NCBI RefSeq assembly: GCF_002224675.1
Contig: NZ_NMPZ01000007.1
Location: forward strand, 62,001 to 126,000
Length of the DNA: 64,000 bases
Reading direction: 5' to 3'
DNA from: Segatella copri
Lineage (GTDB): Bacteria; Bacteroidota; Bacteroidia; Bacteroidales; Bacteroidaceae
In this document: positions 37,470 through 44,419 of the stretch, one piece after another
Layout of the letters: every line of letters starts with the position of its first letter
How positions within the stretch are numbered: position 1 is the stretch's first letter
The notes under the pieces: model-generated
Databases searched by the model: none
What the model saw: only the letters and a program-made list of their open reading frames with translations
Told to the model about the DNA's origin: nothing
Program-made: the position numbers and the translations under genes

Positions 37470-39545
37470 CTAATAATGGGTCTTGAAATAAACTGAGTCA
37501 CTGAGTTTCTGAGTCATTGAGTCACTTTCTTCTTTCTCGATATACCCGCGATGCAGCCAGTTTCTCAACATTTTGGCAGTACCCTTGGCGTTCATGTCGT
37601 TTTTCAGACGCAGACTTTCCACCTGCTGATAGCTGAACTTGTCGGGCAGGAATGCCAGGATGCTCGCAGGTCCCTTCTTGCTTTCCTGATCTCCGTCACG
37701 CTCCGCCTTCTTGATGGCATCGCCGAAGAAACGCATCTTGCAGTAGAGGTCGTAACGCTCGCTCCAGCGGATGAAATCCTCAATCTCAGGCTCCCACTGG
37801 TAACCGTTCGCCACATAGAGCACACACGCCTTCAGATAGCCGATTACGTTGGCACGGAAACTCAGATTCTCATAGACTCTGTCCTGCGACAGACGGGAGA
37901 ATTCCGCATTCTCATCCTTCAGTACCTCGGCAAGATGAAAAGCCTCCTTGCATTCCACCAGCCCCGAAGCCATGCAGAGATTATCAATGTAAGATTTCAG
38001 AGAATTTCTGAATTCCTCATCATAGGTTCCATAGACGGGAATGTCCTCGCCGATGTCTCTTTCCGGGATGGTGCAGAAGTTGATACGGGAAACCGGACCG
38101 TCGGTCAGCACTCGCTTGAAATACTTGATGCCTTTATGGATGGTGGTAGAAGCATTCCAGTTGAAACGGATGGTGACTCGCTCGGTGACACTTTGTGTTC
38201 CGACTCGTGTTTGTCCATATAAGTTACCTGGGCCAAAGGCGAGGCACATGATGCGGAACTGCTGATAACCGCTACCTTTGAGTGCATCAAACTGGTCGAT
38301 TTCGTTCAGCGAAGTATAAAGGAAATGTTCCTTGGCTTCAGCGGTACGCATCACGAAGGCTGGGTTGGTCATATCGGCATCAATCTCCTGGATAATCAGA
38401 TTTTCAGGGCGTTTGCGCTTATCCTTGTTGGCACCCTTACGCATCATCTCATCCTTCCATTCCTTCTCACGCTTCAGGTTTTCGGCATCTCTTTTACGGA
38501 TATCCTCCATGATGAAATCGATAGGTTTCTGTACACAACTTTTACCTGCACCGGTGCCTGCAAGCAGACAGGTCATCAGGGTAGCTTCGTGCTCCACGTT
38601 GTCGATATATCTGAATCTGGTTCTCCAGAGATGGGTAGCGAGCGAAGGAAAAATGGCGTGCGCCACAGCAGGCTGATAGATTTCCGGCGTCTTGGATATC
38701 AGCAGCTCCACCAGCTTCGGCAGCTTCTTCGGCATCGGAGGCGGAGCAGGATACTCCTCCTCTTCGCCTTGAGCATTGAGATTTGAACTTTGAACTGTAT
38801 GATTAGCATTGCCTGCCATTTGCCCCATAAAGTCCCCCGCCAGGCGTTCCGGGGATTTGCAATCCCCGGCAAGCAAGCTATAGCGAGCTGTCCCCTTACC
38901 ATCAATCGTAAGCCCACGCTTCAAGAAAGCCTCTCTGCGGGCTTTGATCTCCTCATCCGGCAGAACCCCATACCACTCCTTCGAGCGGTAAATCTCGGAG
39001 TCCTTATCCGTGATAAAGATGATTCTCTCCGGCGTGATGCAGCTTTTGTCGTAGGGAATCCCTGCCGCCTCGCAATACGCCTTCTGCGTCTCCTCTATCG
39101 TCATACCCATCGGCATACGGATATCAATATGCAGCTTCTTTCTAGCCGAATACTCCAGATGCAGCAGCTTCCCCTTCCAAATCGTGTTGCTGCAGTTCAG
39201 CTCACGAGCCTTCTCCAGGGCAGCATCCACATACTCCACATCATCCACATCAATAGTCGTCTGAAAGAGGAAGCTTTCAGGATCCGCATCCTCACTAGAG
39301 CGGTGATTATTCCTGAATCTGTAATAATGAATCGCACGGATAGGCAGCTGTCTTTTCAGCCCCTCCTTCGCTTTCTTCACCGCCTTTTCATCACCAGCAT
39401 CTACGCCGGGGATCGCCTTCTCCCCACGTATCTGCGCAATCACACCCTTCAGCCATGGCTGTGCTATCAGGGTGTCATAGACATACAGGGGCTGGGAAGA
39501 GTTCAATCTTCCCATATTGCCCTTGCGTGCCGGATTCAGAGCCAT
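37470..39545 (-). CDS. VirE_N domain / DUF3987 (BT4734-like) protein
   Basis: The 691-residue protein has a VirE_N-type domain with a primase-like feel in the first 220 residues (FLFQTTIDVDDVEYVDAALE, LHLEYSARKKLHIDIRMP). A DUF3987-like ATPase domain follows from about 255, with a P-loop CLLAGTGAGKSCVQKP and the later LYTSLNEIDQFDALKGSG. Between the two, the sequence SLLAGDCKSPERLAGDF is encoded by an inserted family B palindrome. The tail SDSMTQKLSDSVYFKTHY is encoded by TGACTCAG-like repeats. The ATG at 39545 overlaps the upstream stop (TAATG); an in-frame ATG at 39563 is an alternative. A role in DNA replication or helicase-primase action is inferred only. Confidence 0.85.
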   Translation of the reverse strand: MALNPARKGNMGRLNSSQPLYVYDTLIAQPWLKGVIAQIRGEKAIPGVDAGDEKAVKKAKEGLKRQLPIRAIHYYRFRNNHRSSEDADPESFLFQTTIDVDDVEYVDAALEKARELNCSNTIWKGKLLHLEYSARKKLHIDIRMPMGMTIEETQKAYCEAAGIPYDKSCITPERIIFITDKDSEIYRSKEWYGVLPDEEIKARREAFLKRGLTIDGKGTARYSLLAGDCKSPERLAGDFMGQMAGNANHTVQSSNLNAQGEEEEYPAPPPMPKKLPKLVELLISKTPEIYQPAVAHAIFPSLATHLWRTRFRYIDNVEHEATLMTCLLAGTGAGKSCVQKPIDFIMEDIRKRDAENLKREKEWKDEMMRKGANKDKRKRPENLIIQEIDADMTNPAFVMRTAEAKEHFLYTSLNEIDQFDALKGSGYQQFRIMCLAFGPGNLYGQTRVGTQSVTERVTIRFNWNASTTIHKGIKYFKRVLTDGPVSRINFCTIPERDIGEDIPVYGTYDEEFRNSLKSYIDNLCMASGLVECKEAFHLAEVLKDENAEFSRLSQDRVYENLSFRANVIGYLKACVLYVANGYQWEPEIEDFIRWSERYDLYCKMRFFGDAIKKAERDGDQESKKGPASILAFLPDKFSYQQVESLRLKNDMNAKGTAKMLRNWLHRGYIEKEESDSMTQKLSDSVYFKTHY
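38833..38885. repeat. Family B half-element inside a coding sequence
   Basis: GGGGATTGCAAATCCCC with a GGAACGCCTGGCGG flank on the minus strand is the core-plus-flank of family B (compare 43223-43311). It stays in frame with the VirE/DUF3987 gene and adds roughly 17 residues between its two domains. Confidence 0.7.
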
Positions 39546-39979
39546 TACTTGTACTGTTCCCATGCTATATTCTCCTTGAAATGTTTAGCTTTGCCCTTCA
39601 TCTCCATCATCTCTTTGTAGAGATATTTCAGAATGTCCGACTTGCTCATCTCCTTCGGAAAAGAGAAGGAAGCGAACACACGCTGCGGCGAGGTACGGAG
39701 GGCACCATGCGAGGTATGGATAATCTCGGTATAAAGCTTCCCGCCCGACTGAGCGTAAGGTTTGAAGTCGAGCTGGTCGCCATGCTCGCCACCGCTGCAG
39801 ATCATTCTGCCCGGAATCACCTTGGGCACCTCGCAGATGGTCTCCGCATCGTTCCAGGGAGCCTTGCGGATAGCTACGTTACCACACTCGTCAGTAATGA
39901 TACTGGCATCTACCTTCTGGGCGTTCAAAAGCGCCTGTACAGCAGCCTCTGCAGCTGCAGAAAAACTTTTCTTGCTCAT
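39545..39979 (-). CDS. Hypothetical protein, 144 residues
   Basis: I do not recognise this protein. It starts KKSFSAAAEAAVQALLNAQK, a helical opening, and has an ordinary mixed composition without signal peptide or membrane segment. A motif RMICSGGEHGDQLDF sits in the middle. It ends in the TAATG overlap with the VirE/DUF3987 gene, so the two are translated together and probably act together. It follows the 128-residue gene after 29 bp. Confidence 0.75.
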   Translation of the reverse strand: MSKKSFSAAAEAAVQALLNAQKVDASIITDECGNVAIRKAPWNDAETICEVPKVIPGRMICSGGEHGDQLDFKPYAQSGGKLYTEIIHTSHGALRTSPQRVFASFSFPKEMSKSDILKYLYKEMMEMKGKAKHFKENIAWEQYK

Positions 39980-40008
39980 ATATATTGAAGTTTTAGAAAG
40001 ATATGTTG

Positions 40009-40395
40009 TTAATCAAAAATCTGGTCATTGATGGTCAGGATTCTGCCATTGAAGCGGACGTCGATGGGGGTGACTTCTGAATTGTCCGACAGCAGGAAGA
40101 CTCCAGAAGCACAGTAACAATGAACAAACATTTTGTTGTTCAAACTGTCCTTGATAAATCCCAGCAACCATTTGGCAATCAACTTATCACCACATTTCTG
40201 CGGGTTCACCATATCGGTCACCATCACCTCATCGCAGAAGAAGGTCTTGCCTCCCGCTGTCAGTACTCTCATCTTTCCATATTGAGGATGCTCGAAATAA
40301 TATGGTTTTATCACGTTCATTATTTGATGTATTATCACGTTGGGACTGCGACCATCCGCTAAATTCCGTACCAGGAAATGGTACCGGTTTTCCAT
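40009..40395 (-). CDS. Hypothetical protein, 128 residues, first gene of the VirE operon
   Basis: I do not recognise this protein. From the ATG at 40395 it reads ENRYHFLVRNLADGRSPNVI and ends VRFNGRILTINDQIF. It has no signal peptide; CDEV and CYCAS place several cysteines in the centre. A strong promoter lies at 40441-40471, about 40 bp upstream, which rules out the in-frame ATG at 40443. The mRNA leader is short and contains the second arm of a terminator-like hairpin. Confidence 0.7.
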   Translation of the reverse strand: MENRYHFLVRNLADGRSPNVIIHQIMNVIKPYYFEHPQYGKMRVLTAGGKTFFCDEVMVTDMVNPQKCGDKLIAKWLLGFIKDSLNNKMFVHCYCASGVFLLSDNSEVTPIDVRFNGRILTINDQIFD

Positions 40396-40400
40396 ATACA

Positions 40401-40441
40401 GAAAAGCCCCGCAACCAGACTTTATCATCTGATTGCGGGGC
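40401..40441 (-). terminator. Terminator-like hairpin overlapping the next promoter
   Basis: A 14-bp stem with one wobble (40441-40428 with 40419-40406) is followed by TTTTCTG on the minus strand. It could end transcription from the tiny ORFs upstream. Its first arm begins at the last base of the -7 box of the next promoter. Confidence 0.7.
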
Positions 40442-40471
40442 AAAGGTACGGCAAAATGCGATACTGACCAA
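40441..40471 (-). promoter_or_regulatory. Promoter of the VirE/DUF3987 operon
   Basis: On the minus strand, TTG at 40471-40469, a 20-bp spacer and TACCTTTG at 40448-40441. Transcription should start near 40435, inside the hairpin's first arm. Confidence 0.78.
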
Positions 40472-40536
40472 GAAAATACCCCTGCGGTTATTTCGAGGGT
40501 TATAAAGTTATAACGAGGGTTATTTCTGTGCCCGTT

Positions 40537-40662
40537 TTAAGCATCATTTTCGTCGATTCCCAACAGATTTCTGAAGCAAACCACCATATGGGTCATTGCA
40601 ATATAAGGTTTCTTTTTCACATTTCCCATCGGAGCATATTCCCATTTATCGAATGGTTTCAT
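40537..40662 (-). CDS. Small ORF 2, 41 residues, overlaps small ORF 1
   Basis: From ATG at 40662 it reads KPFDKWEYAPMGNVKKKPYI, then THMVVCFRNLLGIDENDA and TAA. I do not recognise it. Its ATG overlaps the TGA of the preceding small ORF (ATGA), the usual sign of coupled translation. The composition is protein-like, with conserved-looking aromatic and charged residues. It is followed by the hairpin at 40401-40441. Confidence 0.5.
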   Translation of the reverse strand: MKPFDKWEYAPMGNVKKKPYIAMTHMVVCFRNLLGIDENDA

Positions 40663-40784
40663 ATAACAATCCGAGTTGCTGATTTCTGCTCAGATATACG
40701 CTTGGGGTTCAATTCGCCTTTCTTGGCTTTCTCTTCATTAGGAGCAGACTGGCTGCTGTTTGATTGTTGTTCTTCTTCATTCAT
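40659..40784 (-). CDS. Small ORF 1, 41 residues
   Basis: From ATG at 40784 it reads NEEEQQSNSSQSAPNEEKAK and ends QKSATRIVI before TGA. The first half is acidic and polar, with few large hydrophobic residues, and is probably disordered. It lies just after a strong hairpin (40808-40853) and its stop overlaps the start of small ORF 2. No clear promoter is visible, so expression is uncertain. Confidence 0.42.
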   Translation of the reverse strand: MNEEEQQSNSSQSAPNEEKAKKGELNPKRISEQKSATRIVI

Positions 40785-40807
40785 ATTATTATAGTTTTTA
40801 AGTATAT

Positions 40808-40853
40808 GCAAAAGCCCCGCCTAGCGAGAGCGTTGTACTCTGCTAGGCGGGGC
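40808..40853 (-). terminator. Terminator-like hairpin before the small ORFs
   Basis: A 12-bp perfect stem, GCCCCGCCTAGC with GCTAGGCGGGGC, is followed on the minus strand by TTTTGC. It could end transcription coming from the transposase gene or attenuate entry into the small ORFs. Confidence 0.7.
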
Positions 40854-41128
40854 TTGCGTTCCTTATTGTTATGTTGTTATTCTTTCGGGAAAGACTATTT
40901 ATATTATCATTCTACTATTTTGCAGTATCAATATCCCAACCATCGGCTATCAGGCCAGTTTCTTTTCTCCACCAATAACCTCTTTATCTTTCCAGCCAAG
41001 CTGTTTTGTATGACTCCCAGACGGTTGGAATCGGAAGAGGTTAACGTGATAGTTCAGATATTATTTCACCAAAGTTTCGCAAGTGAATAAATATCAACTT
41101 GCTTGTTTGTAAATATATTGAACTTTTG
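40854..41128. other. Region without a supported gene
   Basis: No intact gene is visible. On the minus strand, one frame reads TVWESYKTAWLER, a TAA stop, then RGYWWRKETGLIADGWDID and a final stop, which could be the end of a decayed gene. There is no start codon for it and no known relative comes to mind. Confidence 0.3.
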
Positions 41129-41232
41129 CATGTGGTTCAAGAACGGGCTGAAGGCCCAAAAGCTCCTAGCCCAGGGCATCGCCCTGGGTATAATGGCAAT
41201 CAATAAGGCGCCCTGTAAGGGCAAAAGCTTTA
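41129..41232. repeat. Family A REP-like element, left flank of the transposase
   Basis: About 104 bp in inverted orientation: GGGCTGAAGGCCC, then CCCAGGGCATCGCCCTGGG and GCCCTGTAAGGGC. It is nearly identical to 51926-52029. It lies 18 bp beyond the transposase stop. Confidence 0.88.
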
Positions 41233-41250
41233 CAATATCACGCAGCCCAC

Positions 41251-41709
41251 CTAATCCCGGAATACGAAATTCTCATCATATTCCACATTATATAATTGCA
41301 AGAACGCTCTATATTCCTCTGCAAACGAATGCTTTGTGTGATGCTCTTTCTGATTGGCAATGTATTGTAATGTTTTATCCACAACTGATTGGCTGATGGA
41401 ATATGCGGCATAACCACCCTGCCATGCGAAAAAATGATAATACGCAGGGTCGAGATTCTTAATCCATCTGCTGCTGTTTCGCTTAATCTCCTCCACAATC
41501 TGGGAAATCGTGACGTCTTTGGATAAAATGAACAAAACATGAATATGATCTCCTACACCACCTGCCTTTATCTCGGCACATCCCGTAGTTTTAACAAGTT
41601 TGCCGATATAATTATGAAGTCGCTCCAAATTATTTTCACGTATTTTGGGGCTCGTGGTTTTGATGTGGAAAATCAAATGGATGTAAATTTTTGATAATGA
41701 TTGTGCCAT
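41251..41709 (-). CDS. REP-associated (RAYT-type) IS200-like Y1 transposase
   Basis: The 152-residue protein is a Y1_Tnp HUH enzyme. The HUH pair is H55 and H57 in GGVGDHIHVLFILS. The likely nucleophile is Y116 in TLQYIANQKEHH, with Q120 one helical turn later. KIYIHLIFHIKTTSPKIR is a typical opening. Length fits the single-domain family, which cuts and joins single-stranded DNA at hairpins. The ATG at 41709 is used; an upstream in-frame ATG at 41754 is within the repeat. Family A hairpins flank it in inverted orientation, close on both sides, which is the defining arrangement of a REP-associated transposase. All catalytic residues are present. Confidence 0.88.
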   Translation of the reverse strand: MAQSLSKIYIHLIFHIKTTSPKIRENNLERLHNYIGKLVKTTGCAEIKAGGVGDHIHVLFILSKDVTISQIVEEIKRNSSRWIKNLDPAYYHFFAWQGGYAAYSISQSVVDKTLQYIANQKEHHTKHSFAEEYRAFLQLYNVEYDENFVFRD

Positions 41710-41712
41710 AAT

Positions 41713-41809
41713 TGTAAAGCTTTTGCCCTTACAGGGCGTTGGTTTATATGTCATTAATACCCAGGGCGTTGCCCTGGGCTAGGAGCTTCTGCCCTTTCAG
41801 GGCGTGTGG
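41713..41809. repeat. Family A REP-like element, right flank of the transposase
   Basis: GCCCTTACAGGGC, CCCAGGGCGTTGCCCTGGG and GCCCTTTCAGGGC begin about 10 bp before the transposase ATG, in the orientation opposite to the left flank. Confidence 0.88.
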
Positions 41810-41932
41810 GGTATCGCGAATGAAACCTCAGAGCGTGTGGGGGTGTCGCGAATGAAACCTCAGGGCGTGTGGGGTATCGAGAATGAAACCTCAGGGCGTG
41901 TGGGGTGTAGCGAATGAAACCTCAGGGCGTGT
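41798..41932. repeat. 31-bp tandem repeats, four copies and a stub
   Basis: Units start at 41798, 41829 (32 bp), 41861 and 41892. Each contains GCGTGTGGGG and GAATGAAACCT. The unit begins with the last hairpin arm of the family A element, so the array seems to have grown from its outer end. Confidence 0.85.
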
Positions 41933-41952
41933 TAATGTTTCTTTTATAGGAG

Positions 41953-41983
41953 CAAAGTTACGATTTTCTTTTGAAACCAACAA
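41953..41983 (-). promoter_or_regulatory. Promoter reading toward the transposase
   Basis: On the minus strand, TTG at 41983-41981, a 20-bp spacer and TAACTTTG at 41960-41953 match the consensus. The transcript would cross the tandem repeats and the REP hairpins before the transposase start, about 240 nt away. Confidence 0.65.
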
Positions 41984-42131
41984 GAGTTTTCTCAAAAAAG
42001 TTTGGAAAAAGTTGGTGGGGCAATCTTTTGTTTCCGTCTATACCATTTGCTGGTATTTCTTATTTATTGACAAGAGGTGGCAATCTGAAAGATTAAGGGA
42101 GGATGATGATACCTGGCGGATATACCCCAAA

Positions 42132-42316
42132 AAGTGACTCAGTGACTCAGTGACTCAGTTTATTTCCGACCCCCTATAGGGGTTGTTTTCTGCTTACAGA
42201 TTGTAAGCATATAGATTATATATTATATAATATATAATATATCTACTATAAAGAGGGTAGAATATACGGGCTGAAATAAACTGAGTCACTGAGTCACTGA
42301 GTCACTGAGTCACTTT
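42132..42316. repeat. 33-bp perfect inverted repeat of TGACTCAG units around an AT-rich core
   Basis: The left arm (42134-42166) has three TGACTCAG copies at 8-bp steps and then GTTTATTTC. The right arm (42273-42305) is its exact inverse, continued by a fourth copy. The 106-bp core holds small hairpins (CCCCCTATAGGGG, GCTTACAGATTGTAAGC) and a run of A/T around 42213-42245. The left side, from GCGGATATACC on, resembles the 3' end of the VirE/DUF3987 gene. Confidence 0.85.
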
Positions 42317-42491
42317 TCGTAGCAGATGGATATTCTGCTTAACCATCTTATTGAAAGAACTTTAGGACAAAAAACTATATTTCGAAGAACGCAACTCAAT
42401 GCTTCTTTCTTCTCTATCTTACGAGTTAGGATTATTAACGCAGTTTCAAATTGAAAGCTGCTGAAAATCGGCCCTTATCGCCACCCAAAAT
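42317..42491. other. Intergenic stretch before the HU-like gene
   Basis: No gene or strong repeat is seen. The segment from 42484 (CCACCCAAAATTTGGTGG) is a short palindrome that runs into the -33 region of the HU-like promoter. Confidence 0.5.
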
Positions 42492-42522
42492 TTGGTGGTT
42501 CCAGAAAAAAGCCGTATCTTTG
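42492..42522 (+). promoter_or_regulatory. Promoter for the HU-like gene
   Basis: TTG at 42492-42494, a 20-bp spacer and TATCTTTG at 42515-42522. The leader to the ATG at 42623 is about 95 nt. Confidence 0.82.
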
Positions 42523-42622
42523 CACTGTCATTCAGAGATAAGGCGCCAATCGGATGAGTGACAAAAAACTGAATGAGTAACCGTTAAAATTGAATTATTA
42601 ACCCTTTAAAAACTGATTGATT

Positions 42623-43216
42623 ATGGGACAAGGAACTAGTAAGTATCGTAAGATTACACGTACCCCTCAGACGGGTGAGAACGCAGGTAAGAAGCTCTGG
42701 TATGCTACTGCCGTAAGCGACCGTGAGATGAGTTTCGAGGATTTCGTTACCCACATCTCTGAGCACAACTCTCCATACAGCCGTGGTACTATCCATGGTG
42801 TGCTGATGGATACCCTCGATTGCCTGAAGCATCTGATTCTGGACGGCAAGAGCGTGCGTTTCTCCGACCTCGGATTGTTCTCCATCGGTATGACTTCGCG
42901 TGGCGAGGTGAGCAAGGAGAAGGTGACGGCGGCTAGCGTGCTGGGCGTGCATCTGATTGTAAGAAACACAAAGACCTGGAGCAACGCCGAGCTGAAGAAG
43001 CTCACCAAGATCGTGGCATACGATGATTATACCTCCGGGGCTGAGGACGGCGGTGGAACTGAGAATACGCCGGGTGGAGGCAATACTAGCCAGGGCGCTG
43101 GCGGGGAGACCAACAAGGATAACGGCGGAACATCGCAGGGCGGCGGAACTAGCCAGGGCACTGGCGGCGGAACTGACAGCGGAACTGACGCTGGCGGCGA
43201 CAACGTAAGTTTGTAA
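42623..43216 (+). CDS. HU-like DNA-binding protein with Gly/Thr-rich tail
   Basis: The 197-residue protein has an HU-related core (about 1-125): YRKITRTPQTGENAGKKLWY, DFVTHISEHNSPYSRGTI, the beta-arm region KSVRFSDLGLFSIGMTSRGE and LGVHLIVRN. This is the longer Bacteroidota subgroup. The C-terminal 60 residues are a flexible tail of Gly, Thr, Ser, Gln and Glu repeats. The ATG at 42623 follows a TTG two codons upstream. It probably binds DNA without a fixed sequence. It stands divergent from the transposase and VirE operon and just before the smalltalk gene. Confidence 0.88.
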   Translation: MGQGTSKYRKITRTPQTGENAGKKLWYATAVSDREMSFEDFVTHISEHNSPYSRGTIHGVLMDTLDCLKHLILDGKSVRFSDLGLFSIGMTSRGEVSKEKVTAASVLGVHLIVRNTKTWSNAELKKLTKIVAYDDYTSGAEDGGGTENTPGGGNTSQGAGGETNKDNGGTSQGGGTSQGTGGGTDSGTDAGGDNVSL

Positions 43217-43222
43217 ATCTTG

Positions 43223-43311
43223 CTTGATGCGGATTGCAAATCCGCAAAGCCCAAATAGGTTAGGACGTTTTTTTACGGCGGATTGCAAATCCGCCGAAAC
43301 GCCTAACGGAA
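43223..43311. repeat. Family B palindromic element
   Basis: Two cores, GCGGATTGCAAATCCGC and GGCGGATTGCAAATCCGCC, are separated by about 33 nt containing TTTTTTTACGGC, with ACGCCTAACGG after the second. The same order is seen at 16655-16712. It separates the HU-like and smalltalk genes. Confidence 0.82.
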
Positions 43312-43327
43312 TTAATCACTAAAAAAA

Positions 43328-43429
43328 ATGCCTATGAAGAAAGAAACCTGGAAAACTGTATTTCAGATAGTTATATCTATCTTGACCGCCATTGCCGCCT
43401 CTCTGGGCGTGACGAGCTGCATGTCTTGA
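43328..43429 (+). CDS. Smalltalk-type small protein
   Basis: The 33-residue ORF reads MKKETWKTVFQIVISILTAI from its second Met, then ends LGVTSCMS and TGA. From memory it belongs to the NCBI 'smalltalk protein' family, found next to HU-like genes in Bacteroidota. It has one hydrophobic segment; VTSC resembles a lipobox, so a small membrane or lipoprotein peptide is possible. Start may be 43328 or the ATG at 43334. No function is known to me. A terminator follows at 43475. Confidence 0.82.
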   Translation: MPMKKETWKTVFQIVISILTAIAASLGVTSCMS

Positions 43430-43474
43430 CACATCGAAGCTAAAAAGGCTGAATGTCTTGACGCATCAAATAAA

Positions 43475-43510
43475 AAAAGTGCCGATAGGTGAATCCTACC
43501 GGCACTTTTG
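43475..43510. terminator. Terminator between smalltalk and the DjlA-like gene
   Basis: AAAAGTGCCG pairs with CGGCACTTTT, with further TAGG/CCTA pairing past one mismatch. A and T flanks let it act on both strands. Confidence 0.9.
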
Positions 43511-43543
43511 CTGTATATGAATTTCCTTGCTGGAATCCTTTTT

Positions 43544-44419
43544 CTAGATGCCTCTAGCCTTGTAGATTTTATCCTTGGCATCATTGATTTCCTGGAACTT
43601 CTTCTCGGCGGCACGGCGAACATCCTCGCCCAGAGCTGCTACCTTGTCGGGATGATACTTGAGCGCCATCTTGCGGTAGGCGGCCTTTACCTCATCGTTG
43701 GAAGCGTCGGGGGAGACGCCGAGGATGCGGTAGGCATCTTCCAGCGAAGTGGCAGATGTGGCTGATGAACCGCCGCCATGCATGCCCAGCATCTGATCTA
43801 CATCCGATGCTTCCAGCCCCATATGGAGGGCTACTTCCTTCAGCGCCTGAACCTCCTCTGGAGAAACCACATTGTCTGCCTGGGCTATCATCACGAGGAA
43901 GTTGAGCAACTGCAGGCGCTGCTCGTACATCATGTTGGCACGTATCTGATGACAGCTGTCCTGTATCACCGTGCGATACTGCTGCATGCCCATGCGCTTC
44001 TGCTGCTCGAAGAGCTTGAGGAGGATTTCCTCGCCCTGCTGCTTCGCCGCCATACCGAAGTTCTGGAGTAGGAAGCGGCGCACCAGCTCCATCTCTGAAT
44101 GCATGATTCTGCCATCTGCATTGATGATGTAAGAGGCGAGAACCAGGAGCGAGAACATAAAACTATTTCGCTCTCCCTCGTAGGCGTGCTGCTGACCGTA
44201 GCCGCCGTAACTTCCGTTTCCATATCCTCCGCTGCCATATCCGCTGTAAGCTTCGTAGGCGTTGGAGTATTCTCTGTTGTTATGTCCCTCACTGCCAGGC
44301 TTATTGACCTCGTCTAGCCCATGGTCGAAGAGCGAGCCGAGGGCGAATCCTGCTAGGGCGCCAAGAGGTCCTGCGGTGATGAATCCCAGAAAACCTCCTA
44401 TCCATTTTCCTGCTGCCAT
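43544..44419 (-). CDS. DjlA-like J-domain protein with TerB-like domain
   Basis: The 291-residue protein has a short glycine/hydrophobic N-terminus ([20 protein letters not shown]), a Gly/Tyr-rich linker, a TerB-like helical domain (about 85-205) and a C-terminal J-domain from about 225 ([20 protein letters not shown]) with the HPD motif in [10 protein letters not shown]. DjlA proteins stimulate the ATPase of DnaK and are membrane-anchored co-chaperones. The ATG at 44419 is used. Length is normal for the family. Confidence 0.9.
   Translation of the reverse strand: MAAGKWIGGFLGFITAGPLGALAGFALGSLFDHGLDEVNKPGSEGHNNREYSNAYEAYSGYGSGGYGNGSYGGYGQQHAYEGERNSFMFSLLVLASYIINADGRIMHSEMELVRRFLLQNFGMAAKQQGEEILLKLFEQQKRMGMQQYRTVIQDSCHQIRANMMYEQRLQLLNFLVMIAQADNVVSPEEVQALKEVALHMGLEASDVDQMLGMHGGGSSATSATSLEDAYRILGVSPDASNDEVKAAYRKMALKYHPDKVAALGEDVRRAAEKKFQEINDAKDKIYKARGI

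Noticed and set aside
40900-41090. Minus-strand fragment reading TVWESYKTAWLER, stop, RGYWWRKETGLIADGWDID
   Set aside because: There is an internal stop and no start codon, and I recognise no relative. It may be a decayed gene end but cannot be supported.
41798-41932. The 31-bp tandem repeats as a CRISPR array
   Set aside because: The copies are directly adjacent with no spacers, and they derive from the neighbouring REP-like element.
41883-42137. 84-codon plus-strand frame ending WRIYPKK
   Set aside because: It starts inside the 31-bp tandem repeats and has no promoter. Only its last codons recall the end of a VirE/DUF3987 gene, so it is not called a gene.
36859-43429. Accessory region as an intact prophage or integrative element
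   Set aside because: No integrase, structural, relaxase or conjugation genes are present and no attachment-site duplication was seen.
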